NCBI GenBank assembly: GCA_030247885.1
Contig: JAPDRO010000010.1
Location: 1,054,001-1,118,000, forward strand
Direction of reading: 5' to 3'
From: Taxawa tesnikishii (nom. ined.)
Lineage: Eukaryota; Ascomycota; Dothideomycetes; Dothideales
DNA length: 64,000 bases
Each line of letters starts with the position of its first letter. Positions within the stretch are counted from its first letter, which is position 1. The position numbers and the translations under genes are program-made. The notes beneath the pieces are model-generated. The model was given only the letters and a program-made list of their open reading frames with translations, was not told the DNA's origin and did not search any database. Of this stretch, positions 1 to 10,579 are shown one piece after another.

Positions 1-1120
1 ACATGATACGTGCTGTGGAGTTGGTGACATACGCAAGCCTTCTGATTCGTCCGTGTTTCCCTGTGCTCCAACGAATTTGCTGCGCAGCTAGCTATGAGCC
101 GTTTGTCTCACTAGCAGGTGCCGGCAGCTAGACATCGGAATTGCAATCCACAGAGAATCGTAAACAGTTTAGCCCAGCTTCGCTCTCCTCGAATATGGGG
201 CTGACTCGTCTCCTCGCAGCAGCCGCATGTGTAAAGGCGTGTACATATGGACGGCAACGCGATCCCGGTTTGATGATCTTGTTGGTGGTGTAGAGGTGAA
301 AATAGTTAATGGAGTCTAGGCATGTGGAACTGTTGATAAGGTAACAATCAGGATCGTGAATTGATCTGCAGCTGCAGTGCAAACGCGTTTTCGATCATGA
401 CGGAGCCGCACCACACCCAAAGCTTAAGCTGAAGCTAGTCCTGCTAACGCTGTCTTGATCATTCAGTCTTTCATCGCATCTTCCATTACACCTTGGATCC
501 CATAACGCTCCTCTATTCTTGAAACACTCATACCTATCCTCACCTCACGAAGTTCTCTACCCATCCGCTGCGACAGTGTACCCAGCGCCCGAGGCTTGCT
601 ATCGATCCGGAGGCCATCTTTTCCGGTATAACGACGGTAGAGGCGGAGCGATCTTCGCAGAATACCAACGGCGAGCACGAAGAGGAGGACGGAAAAGTCA
701 CGATCGATCTTGTGGGATGCGAGACAATGCTGCGCTGCCGAGGGGACGATGAAGCAGCTGCAACAACAAGTGCCAGGAAGCGAACTACCAGTAGATGACA
801 ATAGGTCAGGTCGATTTCGTCACGATCCGCATGCAGCTTTGGTGGTATACTCGCTTGGGTCAGCGCCAATCAAAATCACGCTTCAACTGGCTGATTGGAC
901 TGAGCTGCATTCACTGTTGGGCTTGATGTCGCCGTGCGTCTTTCACTCTGAATCCATGTATATGCGCACATCGCCATCTCCAGTCGACCCGCCTATACAC
1001 CGTTCATTGGTTCTCTTCCATGCGACAGTGCATAACAGCAGATCGACTCTACATCTCACTCCGAAGCTAATCATCCTCCCATCACTCCTTCTATACGCGA
1101 AGAGCCTAGCGATGGTATAA

Positions 1121-1402
1121 CGGGGAAGGGATGCGAGGTCATACCAAGACAGCGAGAGCAGTACACAAAAGGAGCACAGTTTGGAGTGCGAGAACGCACA
1201 TCTCAAGCAGCAGGACAAGAGCCTTCAAGCACAAGTTCAATCTGGCATCGGCAGCACCCAGCACGGTCGTGATGAGGTCAAGGTTGACGTGTAGGGCAAG
1301 ATCGTTGAGCGGGCGTCGGAAATCTTGCCCAGTATGGAAGCTAACGTAGAGCGGGCAAGAGCATTAATGGAAGCTGATGATGCCGACGACAACGAGTGGT
1401 GA
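1121..1402 (+). pseudogene. Possible 3' end of a degenerate gene (coiled-coil-like tail)
   Basis: A frame stays open from 1121 to a TGA at 1400-1402 apart from one TAG at 1292-1294. The translation is rich in Gln, Glu, Lys and Ala (for example the run ECENAHLKQQDKSLQAQVQ) and ends in an acidic tail, DADDNEW. This resembles the coiled-coil C-termini common in fungal accessory proteins. Another biased frame lies upstream at about 600-785 and could be an earlier exon, but no splice pattern or start codon could be settled. It was not recognised as a named family. It could equally be chance reading frame in old decayed sequence. Confidence 0.25.
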
Positions 1403-1839
1403 GGGTACAAAGCTGTCACTGGTACAACAACCTGTCCATCATCTAAGGCGCAATCTGCAGGAAAAACCCGAGAATGAAAGGGCGAAAGGAGGATGGGAAC
1501 GGAGACTTCACCGCGTATAGATTCGGGCTGAAAGATTGTAGAATCAACTTATATGGTCACTCATCAAGTCTGGGAATTCGCCGAATCTGAAGCCCACCCT
1601 TAGATGCACCACGATTTGCTGTGCACCAATAATACTAGAGGTCTGCTGATCAACAAAGTATAAGTTGAACTAAGTGCTTAATGGTAGCCGTACATGTAGT
1701 GGAACCAACCGTGACTTGTTGATTGATTGAGCCATCTTCTACGGCAGCTAGGAGATAGAGAGATTCCCGCTTGGCTTGGCAGGTCACATGACTGTCTACA
1801 CGGACGGATAGGCTGCCATCTTGTAACAGTATAGAATAA

Positions 1840-1977
1840 TTGAACTATTATAGATTTTTGTAGTCACTTAGAAAGGGTAGTTTCTTCTAATATTTAGAAT
1901 ATTAGCTATTGTTCTTAATATAACGTATACTATAAGGTAGTAAGCGCTTATAGAGAAGTAAGCTATTAAATAGAGTA
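1840..1977. other. A/T-rich stretch next to the pogo end
   Basis: This short block is markedly richer in A and T than its surroundings. Around 1919-1945 it contains a degraded version of the pogo end motif (ACGTATACTATAAGGTAG). It may be an older, A/T-converted element end into which the 1978 copy inserted. The TA at 1976-1977 would be the target dinucleotide. Confidence 0.35.
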
Positions 1978-3640
1978 ACGTAAACCGCGGGGAAGCTGGT
2001 CAGGTGGGGTAGTTGGTCACCCAAACGCGACCTTTCAATCTTCTATCATTATTACTACCCACCATGAGTAACTCTATACCCATAAAACTGGCCTATTCCG
2101 AAGCTGATATCCAGAAGGCAATATCCGCAGTAAGAAAGAAAGAATACCCGTCGATTCGCAGGGCCGCGCTTGCATTCAACGTTCCAAACGCAACGCTACA
2201 GAGTCGCATGGCTGGACATACCTCACGCGCTGCAGCGCATGAAACAGAGCAGATTCTCTCAAACGCGGAAGAGAAGACGTTAGTCCGATGGATTACACGT
2301 CTTACACGCACCGGCTTTCCTGCTTCGCCTGCGTTGGTTGTGCAAATGGCCGAGGAAATCCGACGCGCACGCGTGCAGCTATCGAAGAGACCACTACCCT
2401 CTCCTCGACCAATTGGCGAGCATTGGCTTGATCGCTTCAAGGCTCGTCATCCAGAGATTGCAAGCATCTGGACTCGTCAGATCGAGAGCGCGCGCTTCAA
2501 TGCGACAAGTCATGACGCCGTAAAGAGGTGGGTTGATGTGGAGACGGAGCTTTTCCTGCAACACCAGTATCCTCCAGAACGCGTGTACAACGTGGATGGA
2601 TCCGCTTTCGCAATCAGAGCGAGTCAAACATCAAGAGCGTTGGTTAATATGCGCGAGACAGCGAGTTGGAAGCAGATCGGAAGTAGGCAAGAGTGGATAA
2701 CGGCGATCGAGTGTGTGAGCGCTGCCGGGGAAGCTGTGCCACCCTTGATTATCTTCAAGGCCAAACACACCAACACGGCGTGCATACCTGCACACACGCC
2801 TCCAGACTGGAGGTTCTCGACTAGCAGTAGCGGCTGGACGTCCGATAGTCACGGTTTGCAGTGGCTGATCACCGTTTTCGAGCCCTTGACGCGGCCTGAC
2901 GACCCTACGACACGAAGAATGCTAATCATGGACGGTCATAGCAGCCATATGACAGCGACAGTGATAGCCTTCTGCATGGGGAATGCAATCGACTTGCTCA
3001 TCCTGCCGCCTCACTGTTCGCATATACTCCAGCCGCTCGATGTTGGCGTGTTTGCACCGCTAAAGCGCGCGCTAGCTTCGGAGACCGACGCCGCCCTACG
3101 GGTCGATTCCGGCCGCATATCGCGCGTAGAATGGACAGAAATGTACATCCGAGCAAGGGGTAGGGCGCTTACTACTCGCAACATCCCTGCCGGATGGAGA
3201 GGTGCCGGCCTTTAGCCTCTGAGCCCTGTGACGGTACTTGACAAGCTACCTACGAAGCCGACTCCGGCAGATCAACAACCTCATACACCTCCGCAACAAC
3301 CCGATCTGGACCTTTCGCTACTCGACAGCTCACCGCCAGATGGGACTGAGCTACGCGAAGCAAACGCAGCGCTCAACTCGGCCATCAAAGCTGCGCAGGA
3401 CCTGCCTTCTCCGGTAAAGCGCTACACGGAGCGGATGAGTCGCTTCGCTGAAACAACGCATAGCGAGAACGTCACCTTACGGAAGCAACTGAAAGAGCAG
3501 CAGGAGCTTCTCAACATGCGAAAGACTCGAAAGAAGGAAAGCGAGTCGCATTAAAGGGGAAGTTCGTGTTTAGCACGCAAGAAGTGCTCGAAATAGCAAG
3601 GGAAGCGAGACACGAAAACGCCGGTTTCTACATTTGATAG
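1978..3640 (+). mobile_element. Pogo-like DNA transposon, left end present, right end lost
   Basis: The left end starts after a TA at 1976-1977. It has the 9 bp tip ACGTAAACC followed by two copies of a 17 bp motif (GCGGGGAAGCTGGTCAG, then GTGGGGTAGTTGGTCAC). The interior encodes a DDE transposase. No matching right inverted repeat was found. Around 3605-3640 this copy joins the 3' tail of a second copy running the other way, so two truncated copies meet tail to tail. The family recurs at 21.3, 34.1, 50.9 and 55.3-59.2 kb. Confidence 0.85.
2064..3554 (+). pseudogene. Pogo-family DDE transposase, broken
   Basis: The encoded protein has an N-terminal helix-turn-helix region (SEADIQKAISAVRKKEYPS) and a CENP-B/HTH-like second DNA-binding part. 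A DDE catalytic core follows, with the acidic residues seen in YNVDGSAF, IMDGHSSH and LQPLDVGVF. The natural ATG is at 2064; the same frame is open slightly further upstream. An in-frame TAG at 3213-3215 interrupts the protein just after GWRGAG, where a Gln codon changed by C-to-T would fit. The frame then continues to 3554. Comparison with the inverted tail at 3641-3966 shows a further frame change near 3540, after which the expected GKRVALKGKFVFSTQEVLEIA reads in another frame. Two lesions make it inactive unless suppressed. Confidence 0.85.
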
Positions 3641-3966
3641 CTACTTGCGCACCGCAACAATGATACAGTCCGAATCTGAGTCGCTATGCATGTTTTCAGG
3701 CACTTCATCTTCCTCATCCCCTAGCGCTTCTTCGATTGGACGCTTGCGTGGTCGTCCGCGTGGTTTTTAGTCGATGACTCCGCTTCGGCTGCCTTGGCTA
3801 TCTCGAGTACTTCTTGCGTGCTAAACACGAACTTGCCCTTTAACGCTACCCGCTTTCCCTTCTTCCGGACCTTTCGAGCATCAAGAAGCTTCTCCTGTTC
3901 TTGTAAGTCACAGAGTCCGCGGCAGTTGGCACGCATGGAAGAGACATTAACAGGCTGAAAGCACAT
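3641..3966 (-). pseudogene. C-terminal fragment of a second pogo transposase, opposite strand
   Basis: Read on the minus strand, this encodes the tail of the same transposase family, including RKKGKRVALKGKFVFSTQEV. An in-frame TAG lies at 3721-3723, followed by a Glu/Asp-rich end with DSDSDCIIVA and a stop at 3641-3643. It is truncated at its 5' side near 3966. Downstream of its stop (3600-3640, minus strand) the bases GTGTCTCGCTTCCC resemble the inner part of the family's inverted repeat, so only the last bases of that element end are missing. Confidence 0.75.
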
Positions 3967-4379
3967 CTCGAGCGTCGGCAGCTGAAGTTCGGCAGCCTGC
4001 CGAAGTACGGTCGCAGCAAATCAAGGGTAGGGCCGACCCCATCGCAATGTGTCCCTCTGCAATCCTGCGGGCGTTGCAGATCTGAACCAAGATTACGTTA
4101 TATGCGGAACATCTGCACAGTAGCCGAAACAAAAGGGATGTGGAGCGCTGATCCAGTCGTTGTTGACGGCCCGCAACCGATCGCCGGTCAACCCCGAGAG
4201 GTTCCGCAGAATCGTCCCCGCATTCAAATGGGCGATCCTCTTAATGCGCGATGGTGTCGCAAGCCTCAACCAATCAACGAGAACGCCCGATCTGACGGGT
4301 CATTGCCTTCGTTGCCGGTGAATCGCCCTAGTTTCGCTTCGCGATCCGCTCGACCCGCATGGACGGGATTGAATTATCA
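3967..4379. other. No recognisable gene
   Basis: Overlapping short frames exist on both strands but none shows a domain, a convincing start or family resemblance. Confidence 0.4.
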
Positions 4380-4640
4380 GTTTACCTTAACAGGCTTACA
4401 CCACCGTGGACATGTTTGATGCAAGCTGCATTGTATAGCAAAGACCAGCGCCTGACGACGACGACATTATCTTACCTAATGCCGGCCATGACTGGCTCGG
4501 CTCGGCACGCCTCGAGAATAAGGATTGCTTCCATATCCAGGTCGTCGGGCCGCCCAGGAACGCTTGAATCTGGCAGAAGGGGAGGTGTCCGAGGCTCTCT
4601 TTCTTTGCCGCTCCACGCTTGTGTCTGCTCATGACGACCA
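4380..4640 (-). pseudogene. Probable exon fragment(s) of an unidentified gene
   Basis: On the minus strand a biased frame reads EPRTPPLLPDSSV and then DDLDMEAILILEACRAEP, up to a GTAAGA that could be a donor near 4480. A second frame further down contains VVVVRRWSLLYNAACIKHV. The two blocks look like neighbouring exons of one protein. No ATG-led complete model was found, and the family was not recognised. The call rests on the protein-like character of the frames. Confidence 0.3.
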
Positions 4641-5693
4641 TCCCCTCGTCTGATTCTCCGGTGCGTCCTACAAGGCGACAGTGAAGGCGTCAGAGCGGAA
4701 TATACATCCGATCTTAAGACAATAGCGAGACTAGCACCTGCGCCTTACGCTAGTCTACGGACGAAGAATGACGACATGCAGCTTGGTTATATCGGGGCGC
4801 TGTAGGGGTAGGGACGTGAGCCTAGTGGATGTCAGGCTAATCAATCCGAAGGACAGCAATGCATTTCTCATAGCCGCTTTGGGTTTTGCATCTGGGATAG
4901 TTCGTGCAGGGAGACATCCCATCGCCTCCGTGCGCTCATGCATCTGCGTTTGTGCTAAACTTACCTCCCGTTTCCAATCGTGGAGCGGAGTAGTTTGTTT
5001 GAGGCGAGGGACTGGTGCCGCGGGCCAAAACGTCCGGAAGGCCCCACTCACGACCCTCGGAGATCTGCAAGTGTCGATCCGCCGAGATGCATTGATACTG
5101 CTTTTCATTTCAAAGAATAGCACAGAGACGGAGGCAAAGCACATTAAGGCACACCTTAGGCCTGGCATCGGTATCTTATCGCCCCACACCGCGTTCATCT
5201 TGGTAGTGAACTTTACCTATTGTTGTTCAACGTCGTCTTATCGCTCTGCTGCAGTTGTTTCGCACAGCCGTGGCTGCTGATTCGGAACAACTTGTCCAAG
5301 CCGTGAGCCGCCTCTTTCTTAGATGATTCTCATGCAGTAACGATCCCTACGGGACACGCATGCACGGCCCTGTCCCGACTCTCCAGACCAGCCTGACCAG
5401 CCTGGCCTGGATAGACGGGATTGGGGATCTGACGGGCAGCGTGGACACGATCTGCAATACATTCTCTATCCCACGCAAGACATTCTTCGTACTACCTACC
5501 ACCTATCTTGCATCTTCTCCCCGCACAACGCTTGGAATCCTCTCTCACTCCTCTCTTCCTCTTCTCCCTACAAACACTCACGACCACCGCCTTTTACTCC
5601 AGTCCATACCACTTCCTGAATTGGATACGACCCTCTTACGCCTTTCGCCCTTTGACGAGACATTGACTGCCGTACATGGAATTCATGGGCGTG
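4641..5693. other. Intergenic region and probable leader of the G-alpha gene
   Basis: Long overlapping frames occur on both strands between 4755 and 5280. The minus one begins with a hydrophobic segment (ALMCFASVSVLFF), but neither could be assigned. From about 5460 to 5660 the plus strand is rich in C and T (for example CTCTCTTCCTCTTCTCCC), as is usual for fungal promoters and leaders just upstream of a start codon. Confidence 0.4.
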
Positions 5694-6985
5694 ATGTGTT
5701 TCGGAAGCAGCAAACAGCAGGACCCCGACGCCAGGAAGACTGCAGAGATCGAGAAGCAGCTGAAGGCCGATCAGAGGCGGCAGGCCAAGGAGGTCAAGAT
5801 GCTGCTGCTGGGTGAGTGGCGCGCGTCAACAGTGTGACAGACAACGGATACTGACAAGAGATGATAGGAGCCGGAGAGTCTGGAAAGTCCACAGTCCTGA
5901 AGCAGATGCGCCTAATACACACCAAAGGATTCTCGAACTCCGAGCGCAAGCAGTGGAAAGTCATCATCTTCAACAACCTCGTACACGCCTTTCAGTGCAT
6001 ACAAGGAGCCATGGAAGAGCATGAAGTGAGATTCCATGACTCAGACAACTTGGTAGGTCTCGACGAAGATGCTTAGAACACTGGCAGTTGGGCACGGCTC
6101 ATGGTTGCGACAGAAATACATGGAGGTCATTTGTCAAGACCCAGAGATCGCCCCTGAAGATGCGATGCCGACAACTTGCTTGCACGCCTTCAAGGTCTTG
6201 TGGTCGGACCAGGGATTGCAAACGGCAATGGGAAAGGGCCATGAATATGCACTGCGCGACAACCTGGAATAGTAGGCCTCGTCCACCAACTAAACAGGGA
6301 GAAATCACACTGATAGTGCACAGCTACATGAGCAACCTCGATCGTTTATTCGCAAAGAACTACATCCCCAACGATCAGGATATCCTACGAGCACGGTTAC
6401 GGACAACTGGCATCAGTGAGGCCGTTTTCGAGACAGGCAACCTCACATACCGCATGTTCGACGTAGGCGGGCAGAGGTCGGAGAGGAAGAAGTGGATTCA
6501 CGTGTTTGACAACGTCCAAGTAGTGCTCTTCTTGGTCGCAGTGAGCGGGTTCGATCACGTGCTTGTGGAAGACAACAGCGGAGTAAGCGGAGATTGTTCG
6601 AAATGATCGGTGCAGTCGATGCTAAATCGGCCCACAGAACCAGATGCACGAGGCCCTCATGCTTTTCGAATCCATCGCCAACAGCAAGTACTTTAAGCGA
6701 TCCGGTCTGGTCCTCTTCCTCAACAAGATTGACCTGTTCCGGGAAAAAGTCAAAAGCGGACAGGCCAATATTGCAGACTTCTTCCCAGACTTCCAGGGCG
6801 CGCCTCGAGCCGTCGAATCCGGCCAGAAGTTCTTCGCGGACAAGTTCCGGAACCTAGTGCGGGATCCTAGCAAAGAGGTCTACATCCACTACACCAATGC
6901 CACGGACACGAACCTGCTGGAGAAGACGATGAAGAGTGTGCAAGACATGATAGTCCAGCGGAACCTACACTCGTTGATGCTATGA
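5694..6985 (+). CDS. Heterotrimeric G protein alpha subunit, fungal group II
   Basis: This is the GTP-binding alpha subunit that relays receptor signals at the plasma membrane. Five exons fit without any lesion: 5694-5811, 5868-6052, 6114-6271, 6324-6582 and 6638-6985, giving 355 residues, the usual length. Visible motifs are the P-loop GAGESGKST (split by intron 1 after its first Gly codon), switch I RTTGI, G3 DVGGQRSERKKW, G4 NKID and G5 TNATDT, where most relatives have TCATDT. The start MCFGSSKQQ matches my memory of group II proteins such as Neurospora GNA-2. ATGs at 5685 (MGVMCFG) and 5676 are in frame, and the first would create an N-terminal Met-Gly. The tail ends HSLML, so there is no pertussis-toxin cysteine. 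All four introns are 52-61 bases with GT-AG ends. Confidence 0.95.
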
Positions 6986-7253
6986 GTTGTCCAGACCAAG
7001 AAAGACAAGGGGCGCGCAATGACTGCTCCGCTCCTTCTGCTCCCATTCTGCCTGCCTGCCTGATCTGCCCAGCTCCCGCAGCAGCAGCTTTCCCATATGT
7101 TGCCGCCGAGCGAGACTTTTTCTGATTGACGTAGAACTTGATGTTCCTCTTCCTTTTCCTTGGGTTCTTTCCGTGCGGGTCATGCACTTGCCTTTTTCGC
7201 GGCGACGGAGTTCGGGGGCTGAGACCGCAGAGCCGGTCTCCCAAATCAACGGG

Positions 7254-7284
<31 letters not shown>

Positions 7285-9913
7285 CTTCTTCTTCGAATTC
7301 ACTGGCTTCGCAGCATGGCTTTTGTCTTCGAACCCTTGGAAACAGTGCCTACGGACGTCACACCGCGTTCTAAGAGTCCAAGCCCAAATCGATGCACACG
7401 CCCATCAAGTCCGGGTCCTTGTTTAGAGGGGCAGAGGAAGACCACCTAGGCCGACGCCGCTCTCGTCCACTAGCTACATACGCCGCCGTCTTCTCCGGCC
7501 CGGAAGCGCAAGCGGGACGCTCTAAGCGCCGTAAGAGATCCGGAAACACCACTGCCCTCTAGCACTGAGGATGAGCCACGCGCCGTAGCGGCACCTGTAG
7601 AAGGCTTATCTTTAGTCACTAATGATAGCGACGACGCCGCTCCGATGACTTCGTCGCGCAGATTCGTAACGGTCATGTCCCCGCAGACTCCGCCTTCGAG
7701 ACGTACTATTACTTCGCTTACTACTCCTCTACTCGCATTCCAGAGGCGGCGATAGTTGTCTTAAACAACCGCGGACCTAGACTTGCCCTATTAAATTCCC
7801 GATAGATAAGGTCATTAGCATGTAAGAACTACTTAAACCGAGGCCCTTACGCTTAGCGTCCGTCGCCTCCAAATACGCCTGTTATGCGTTAAGCAGTCTA
7901 TGGCCGAACTGTTGTTGGTATATTACATTCACTTCCCGGTATGTACCGCCTGGCTACCAATCGTGAATCTTGTCCTTGAAGCACAACTTAACCATCAGTC
8001 AGCCACAAGTGTCCGCATTAAAGCACAACTGTTGGCGCCAACACCTACATCGAGATGAAAGACGTTTCGTCACAGTTCTGTCCAGTGTCCATTTTCGATG
8101 GGTGTGTATTCTTCTGTCGCGCGCCGACACAAGAAGAACTCTTTTAGGGCCAACCATATACGGCCGAGCAGACCATCAAGTCGTCGGCTTTGCTGCGATC
8201 CTATCTCGTGTGGCGGAAAAGGTGCCGGCGTCCAAGCGGTCGCCATTGTGTACAAGCCAAGTGGCCGTCGACCGTTCGTGTCCCCGCCTAGGAAATGCGC
8301 GCGATAAGGTGTTCTGGTGCGCGGCCGAACTGGCCGCGATGACATCGTGGAGGTCGTGAGAGGCAGATGTTCATAAGAGGGTACGTAAGCCCTTATAGGG
8401 ACGTTGATGGTGAGCCGACTCGATGTTGAGCGCATAACGCCAAGCTGATTTTTGTTTCTACAGAATTGCAAGGCGAGCAGCCGCAAAAATAAATAACTTT
8501 CCATGGATTGAGGCACAGTATGTGATTGTGGTGTTCGTGCGGCTTCCGCGCCTAGCATACACGCGTGATTGGATAAGCTGATACCCGCTCGCTTATATGC
8601 CCCCTTGTCAAGCATATCCTTGCGAGGAACAGATCGTCATGGAGGTACCATACCGATGTATCCGGAGTTTCTTATCAGGCAAAGCTAACCCACACCAATC
8701 CAATGTTTCTCTCCTGATATTGCTGATCCGTTGCTCCATACAGTGGCACTGAACAAATTTGGTTTCGCGATTCCACATTGTATGGTACATGTTGATCAAC
8801 CAAGTACGCAGCTAACCTTGAGTTGAGGACACACAGGCTACTGACAACTGAGCACGTTGGCGCTCCGTCTCGAAAGCTTCTGTGTCATTGCAGCCGCCTT
8901 GTATCTCTATTATGGATACGGAAATCGCGTCTTGAGAGGCGCATTGCCTCCCACCGTTAGCGCAGGATTCAAGACGTCACCTGATTGCAACCTACCATTG
9001 CACCGATGCCCAACCATCGACAACACTTCTTGGTATAGGAAACGTAGCCATCTGATCGCCTGAGCAGTTCTGAGGTGCCGCTCGAGCTGCTACCGGTAGG
9101 TATCGATCGTCCATAAAGGCCATAGTCATTAGGCACGTAGCGTTGCGATCGTTGGCAATTCTAGGGGCACAGTCAGGCTGTCATTTACTTCAACATTTGA
9201 AAACATACTGGAACTGGAGATTTTCGCCAGCGAGTATCTTGGGAATCGGATAGAGCATCGTAGGTAGAAGCTTCTCGAACGGTACCACTTGCGGCGATAG
9301 CATCGCGTAAACGGTAAGGTAATCTCTAATATTGACCATGTTGTATACTTTAGTAATTGCGTTCGGAAAGTCCATTCTTGTCGCATTTATACTCGACTTG
9401 GCCTCAGAACAGGAAGCTGGAAGCCCGCCTCCTGCGTGCCCGCATTCCCAACTTTGGACTTGTGCCCTAAATCAGGAAATGCATCCATATTTTATTTATT
9501 ACCAGCTAACAAGAGCGGTAGGGTAGCAGGAGCATTGATGCGCCAGATGCCTCCGATTCAATTGGTATGTAGCACGAACATGCAAGTGCTCTCCGTTCGA
9601 TCAACTTATGATACATGTTTAGACAGTCATAACAATACCCAACCGAAAGGTCATTAGCAAAATGGAGAAAGACTTCAACGAGAAGAGATCGTTGCGTATA
9701 TCTGTTGCTTCCGCACTTCTCCTACGCAAGGCGGAGACATTGGGCCTCCTACTACAAAAGCATGATGTGCATACGTCCCCTTTGCGCACTTCTAATGAGC
9801 TTAGAGTTACACTTTTTCTGTCGCGCCCCTCCTATAATGAGCTTGCTAGTATTGGTGTAGGGCTAGACTGATACATGAGCATGGAATCTCAGCTATTGCA
9901 CTTCATTATCCGT
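6986..9913. other. Long gene-poor stretch
   Basis: No gene could be supported. A Pro/Ser/Arg-rich frame without ATG is open at about 7475-7756 (contains SSPARKRKR and MSPQTPPSRR). Around 8100-8360 two frames hold words reminiscent of a retroelement RNase H (GAGVQAVAIVYKPSG and WCAAELAAM), but they are too broken to call. A minus-strand frame at 9190-9375 (VYAMLSPQVVPFEKLLP) is protein-like but unidentified. The whole stretch reads as old decayed sequence. Confidence 0.4.
7255..7294. repeat. (CTT)n microsatellite
   Basis: About thirteen perfect CTT units run from 7255 to 7294, some 270 bases downstream of the G-alpha stop codon. Confidence 0.95.
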
Positions 9914-10420
9914 CTACAGTATTCGGCGCCAAGAACTCAACACGGTTATGATCTCCATCCTGCGCCGTGGCTTCCGCTCCACGATTTGATAACTACTGCT
10001 CTGTCGGTAATCGACAGACCTGGCTTCTAGTCGTGGTTGGACTTCGATGATGCGGTACGAGGGTTGATTGTCAAGGTGGGCGTTTCTCACACGATGAACA
10101 CGTGGCATGCGCAGGATGGCCGTAGTAAGCCTAGGTATCAACGGTATCTCTATCCGGACACGTCTCAGGTCCTCGGGTAGCGTGCTGTATGTATGGCCAT
10201 CTTTGCTTATATAGATGAGTTGTGTGAGATGTTCTGCATAGGTCTTGCCGTAAGTACACAGGTGAGGGTCGTATACATAGGTTGAGGGGCTGGAACATTC
10301 GTAGCAGTCCTGCGTATGTTGCTCAAAGGCTCGAAGCGCCTCGTGTTCAGCGGAAGAGGGTAGGCGAGACACGGATGTCACCGGTGACTCAAGGAACCGA
10401 ACGCGGCGGTGTTTCTCCAT
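9914..10420 (-). CDS. Small conserved-looking fungal protein, function unknown
   Basis: The minus-strand frame from ATG 10420-10418 (MEKHRRVRF) encodes about 168 residues. A CYEC pair lies near residue 34. Then come KTYAEHLTQLIYISKDGHTYS and VRIEIP, a pattern I associate with small fungal proteins that carry a CxxC near the start and a later Y-S..VEIP stretch. The C-terminus is basic (ERKPRRRMEIITVL). No signal peptide or membrane segment is evident. The first base of the start codon is the edge of a complete Fot/pogo element, so the original leader now lies 2.1 kb away (right flank from 12550). The frame remains open across the reconstructed junction without an upstream ATG, so this ATG is the likely natural start. 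Expression would need a promoter inside the transposon. Confidence 0.55.
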   Translation of the reverse strand: MEKHRRVRFLESPVTSVSRLPSSAEHEALRAFEQHTQDCYECSSPSTYVYDPHLCTYGKTYAEHLTQLIYISKDGHTYSTLPEDLRRVRIEIPLIPRLTTAILRMPRVHRVRNAHLDNQPSYRIIEVQPRLEARSVDYRQSSSYQIVERKPRRRMEIITVLSSWRRIL

Positions 10421-10421
10421 A

Positions 10422-10462
10422 GAAGTCTTCCCCACCGTGTGCACAGACCCACCGCGTGCAAC
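10422..10462. repeat. Left terminal inverted repeat of the Fot/pogo element
   Basis: 41 bases, pairing with 12509-12549 with one mismatch (G versus T at the sixteenth base). Confidence 0.93.
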
Positions 10463-10579
10463 AAATAAAGCTTGCTAATTCTTCAATTTATTAGTTGATT
10501 CTACCAGCTACACAGATCAGTACGGAATAAGATTCAAGCTACGTGTTTCCAAATCAATGTTCAATCATCCTAACAAGTT

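Noticed and set aside
4755-5280. Pair of long overlapping frames on opposite strands
   Set aside because: Neither has a recognisable domain; mutual overlap suggests at most one is real and there is no evidence for which.
8090-8360. Words resembling a LINE-type RNase H domain (GAGVQAVAIVYKPSG, WCAAELAAM)
   Set aside because: They lie in different frames with stops between, and no reverse transcriptase or other LINE part is visible nearby.
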